DNA from: Psychroserpens mesophilus
GTDB lineage: Bacteria > Bacteroidota > Bacteroidia > Flavobacteriales > Flavobacteriaceae
Assembly (NCBI RefSeq): GCF_000826645.1
Contig: NZ_JXJP01000001.1
Location: 310,001-374,000 of the forward strand
Length of the DNA: 64,000 nucleotides
Direction: 5' to 3'
Shown here: piece by piece, positions 61,514-64,000 of the stretch
How positions within the stretch are numbered: position 1 is the stretch's first letter
Layout of the letters: every line of letters begins with the position of its first letter
Notes under the pieces: model-generated
What the model was told of the DNA's origin: nothing
Database searches by the model: none
What the model saw: the letters and a program-made list of their open reading frames with translations, nothing else
Translations under genes and position numbers: made by a program

Positions 61514-62976
61514 TGGCAGTTTTAAAAGACATATTGTATAAGGTTACCATCAATGCAGTGGTTGGAAGCACTAGTGTTGATGTGAATACTATTCATTTTG
61601 ATTCTCGAGCAGTTGCTAATGGAGATGTCTTTGTTGCTGTAAAAGGAACAACTGCTGATGGTCATAATTTCATAGAAAAAGCAATACAGCAAGGTGCTAT
61701 AGCTGTAGTTTGCGAAGCGCTTCCAAAACATATACAAAACGGGATTACGTACATAGAAGTTGAAGACACAAGTAGCGCATTGGCTTATATGGCTTCTAAT
61801 TATTATGAAAATCCTTCAAGTAATTTGAGACTAGTTGGTGTTACTGGAACTAATGGAAAAACGACAGTGACAACACTATTATATCAGTTGTTTAAAAAAG
61901 CGGGATACAAAGTTGGTTTATTGTCTACTGTAAAAATTATGGTTGATAATACCGAATACAAAGCAACGCATACAACTCCAGATTCATTAACTATAAACAA
62001 GTATTTGAAATTAATGAATGAAGCTGGCGTTGAGTTTTGTTTTATGGAAGTAAGCTCGCATGGTATTCATCAAAAACGCTCTGAAGGTTTGCAGTTTGAA
62101 GGTGGAGTGTTTACCAATTTATCTCATGATCATTTAGATTATCATGAAACCTTTGCTGAATACAGAGATGTAAAAAAATCATTTTTTGATCACTTACCAA
62201 AGCAAGCTTTTGCTTTAGTGAATATTGATGATAAAAATGGTCTAGTGATGTTGCAAAATACACAGGCAAAAAAATATACTTATGCCTTAAAAACCTATGC
62301 AGATTTCAAAGCGCAAGTTCTTGAAAATGAATTAAGCGGATTGCTATTGAAACTTAATGATAGTGAATTGTGGACAAGGCTTATAGGAACATTCAATGCG
62401 TATAATGTCGCTGCTATTTATGGAGCTGCTGAATTGTTAGGTCTTGAAAAAGTAGAAATCCTAAGATTGATTAGTGAGTTAGAAAGTGTAAGTGGTCGTT
62501 TTCAATATTTAATATCCGAGGAGAAAATCACTGCAATTGTAGATTATGCTCACACGCCTGATGCGTTGAAAAATGTGCTGGAAACCATTAATAGCATTCG
62601 TACAAAAAATGAAGAATTAATAACGGTCGTTGGTTGTGGAGGAGATAGAGATGCTACAAAGCGCCCGAAAATGGGGCATATCGCCTCGGCTCTAAGTAAT
62701 AAGGTGATTTTTACAAGTGATAATCCAAGAAGTGAAAAACCAGAAGCTATTATTGAAGATATAGAAAAAGGTGTTGAACCTCAAAATTTTAAGAAAGTAG
62801 TTTCAATTACAGATAGAAGGCAAGCCATAAAAACAGCTTGTCAAATGGCCAATCCAAACGATATCATTTTAATCGCTGGGAAAGGTCATGAAACCTACCA
62901 GGAAATTAAAGGTGAACGATTTGATTTTGATGATTACCAAATCGTTCAGGAATTTTTAAAACAGTTACAGAAATAA
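61513..62976 (+). CDS. murE: UDP-MurNAc-L-Ala-D-Glu:meso-diaminopimelate ligase
   Basis: 487 residues. Adds the third amino acid to the peptidoglycan stem. ATP site VTGTNGKTTVTT (about 110-121), the central domain signature (HTTPDSLTINKYL, SHDHLDYHETFAEYRD) and the specificity motif DNPR (about 403, TSDNPRSEKPEAI), which selects meso-diaminopimelate rather than lysine. The first base is the last base of ftsI's stop codon, so coupling is likely. Confidence 0.95.
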   Translation: MAVLKDILYKVTINAVVGSTSVDVNTIHFDSRAVANGDVFVAVKGTTADGHNFIEKAIQQGAIAVVCEALPKHIQNGITYIEVEDTSSALAYMASNYYENPSSNLRLVGVTGTNGKTTVTTLLYQLFKKAGYKVGLLSTVKIMVDNTEYKATHTTPDSLTINKYLKLMNEAGVEFCFMEVSSHGIHQKRSEGLQFEGGVFTNLSHDHLDYHETFAEYRDVKKSFFDHLPKQAFALVNIDDKNGLVMLQNTQAKKYTYALKTYADFKAQVLENELSGLLLKLNDSELWTRLIGTFNAYNVAAIYGAAELLGLEKVEILRLISELESVSGRFQYLISEEKITAIVDYAHTPDALKNVLETINSIRTKNEELITVVGCGGDRDATKRPKMGHIASALSNKVIFTSDNPRSEKPEAIIEDIEKGVEPQNFKKVVSITDRRQAIKTACQMANPNDIILIAGKGHETYQEIKGERFDFDDYQIVQEFLKQLQK

Positions 62977-62984
62977 ATTAACCC

Positions 62985-64000
62985 ATGTTATATTATCTTT
63001 TCGAATATTTAGAACAACAGTACCAATTGCCAGGAGCGAGTGTGTTTCAGTTCATCACATTTAGAGCTGCTTTGGCAATAATTTTGTCATTATTGTTCTC
63101 TACCATCTTCGGAAAGAAAATCATCACCTTTCTACAAAAACAACAAGTAGGAGAAACGGTGAGAGATTTAGGTTTAGCAGGTCAAGTTGAAAAAGCAGGA
63201 ACACCAACAATGGGTGGAATCATTATCATCATAGCCACATTGGTTCCCGTGATTTTGCTCTCCAGATTAGATAATATATATGTTATTATGCTTATTGTAA
63301 CGACCATTTGGATGGGACTTATTGGTTTTATTGATGACTACATTAAAGTCTTCAAAAAAGACAAGGAAGGTCTAAAAGGACGATTCAAGGTTTTAGGGCA
63401 AGTTGGTTTAGGGATTTTTGTTGGAGCTGTTATGTATTTCCATCCTGGAGTTACCATTAAGCAAGAAAAAATTAATCCACAGTTTTCTAATGAATTAATT
63501 ACACAGAATTCTCCTGGAGAGTTTTATGCAGAAGAAAATAGGTCATTAAAAACAACCATTCCATTCGTAAAAGATAATGAATTTGATTATGCAACATTGG
63601 TATCTTGGATAGGCGATGGATATAAAAATTATGCATGGTTGGTATTTATTCCAATTGTAATTTTTATTGTAACAGCAGTTTCAAATGGCGCAAATCTTAC
63701 AGACGGTATCGATGGTTTAGCAGCAGGTAGTTCGGCAATAATCGTATTTGCTCTGGCTATTTTCGCTTTCATCTCTGGTAACATCGTGTTTTCCGATTAT
63801 CTCAATGTGATGTTTATTCCGAGATTGGGTGAAGTTGTGGTTTTTATTGCAGCATTTGTTGGAGCACTCATAGGATTCTTATGGTATAATACCTATCCAG
63901 CACAAGTATTTATGGGAGATACAGGAAGTTTAACCATTGGAGGTGTTATCGCTGTAATTGCGATTGCAGTTCGTAAGGAATTGCTTATTCCATTGCTTTG
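62985..64000 (+). CDS. mraY: Phospho-N-acetylmuramoyl-pentapeptide-transferase (partial, runs past window end)
   Basis: ATG at 62985; about 338 residues visible before the window ends, without a stop. It moves phospho-MurNAc-pentapeptide to undecaprenyl phosphate, giving lipid I, in the inner membrane. Family motifs: GTPTMGGI near residue 73, FIDDYIK near 115, [12 protein letters not shown] near 240 with the conserved Asp residues, and [13 protein letters not shown] near 305. A Bacteroidota-type insert (about 155-210) lies between helices. It begins 8 bases after murE. Confidence 0.95.
   Translation, partial: MLYYLFEYLEQQYQLPGASVFQFITFRAALAIILSLLFSTIFGKKIITFLQKQQVGETVRDLGLAGQVEKAGTPTMGGIIIIIATLVPVILLSRLDNIYVIMLIVTTIWMGLIGFIDDYIKVFKKDKEGLKGRFKVLGQVGLGIFVGAVMYFHPGVTIKQEKINPQFSNELITQNSPGEFYAEENRSLKTTIPFVKDNEFDYATLVSWIGDGYKNYAWLVFIPIVIFIVTAVSNGANLTDGIDGLAAGSSAIIVFALAIFAFISGNIVFSDYLNVMFIPRLGEVVVFIAAFVGALIGFLWYNTYPAQVFMGDTGSLTIGGVIAVIAIAVRKELLIPLL

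Noticed and set aside
1-64000. CRISPR arrays, rRNA genes and insertion sequences
   Set aside because: No regularly spaced long repeats, rRNA-like stretches or transposase genes were seen anywhere in the window.

Overview
The window looks like the chromosome of a marine-type flavobacterium (Bacteroidota, family Flavobacteriaceae; genus not assignable). The evidence is very AT-rich DNA, Bacteroidota-style promoter boxes (TTG ... TAnnTTTG), a GYDIA-type GHMP kinase next to a class II HMG-CoA reductase, the HYC_CC_PP family, a CzcA-TolC fusion pump, and the mraZ-rsmH-ftsL-ftsI-murE-mraY order.

Region 1 (1-4122) is chromosome. A minus-strand purine catabolism operon guaD-xdhA-xdhB (guanine to xanthine to urate) has its last gene cut by the window start. 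A divergent M90/MtfA-like membrane metallopeptidase follows.

Region 2 (about 4123-32203) is a 28 kb integrated element in the 3' end of tRNA-Phe(GAA). The tRNA remains intact at the right end (32189-32264, minus). Its last bases are repeated exactly at the left end, next to a tyrosine integrase (4308-5600). Element genes in order are: integrase, RteC-like protein, MerR/excisionase-like HTH protein, winged-helix replication-type protein, DnaC-like ATPase and a Cys4 zinc-finger protein. Then comes a tight three-gene operon of unknown function (8717-13153: helical-repeat protein, nuclease-like protein, DUF4238 protein), the best candidate in the window for an undescribed system. Two metal-resistance blocks follow. 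One is Zn/Cd/Co type: CzcA-TolC fusion, CzcB, Fur-family regulator, DUF3703, P1B-2 ATPase. The other is Cu/Ag type: HYC_CC_PP protein, CusA, CusC, acetolactate-decarboxylase-like lipoprotein, HMA-MauE protein, DUF305 protein, CusB, HMA lipoprotein. No relaxase, coupling protein or type IV secretion gene is visible, so the element appears able to integrate but not to conjugate by itself.

Region 3 (32265-57500) is core chromosome: coaX, an outer-membrane protein, a TPR protein, lptC, a CorC/HlyC-type protein and a SurA/PpiD-like foldase on plus; mvaA and the GYDIA kinase on minus; two POT peptide transporters and a thioredoxin on plus; surE-(membrane protein)-lpxB-NlpC/P60-comEC on minus; a Prc-type protease and an OppC-type permease on plus; sulfotransferase, engB and an alpha/beta hydrolase on minus.

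Region 4 (57683-64000) is the start of the division and cell-wall cluster, mraZ-rsmH-ftsL-ftsI-murE-mraY (mraY is cut by the window end). It is preceded by three GTGG repeats with an exact 10 bp period that look like MraZ operator boxes.
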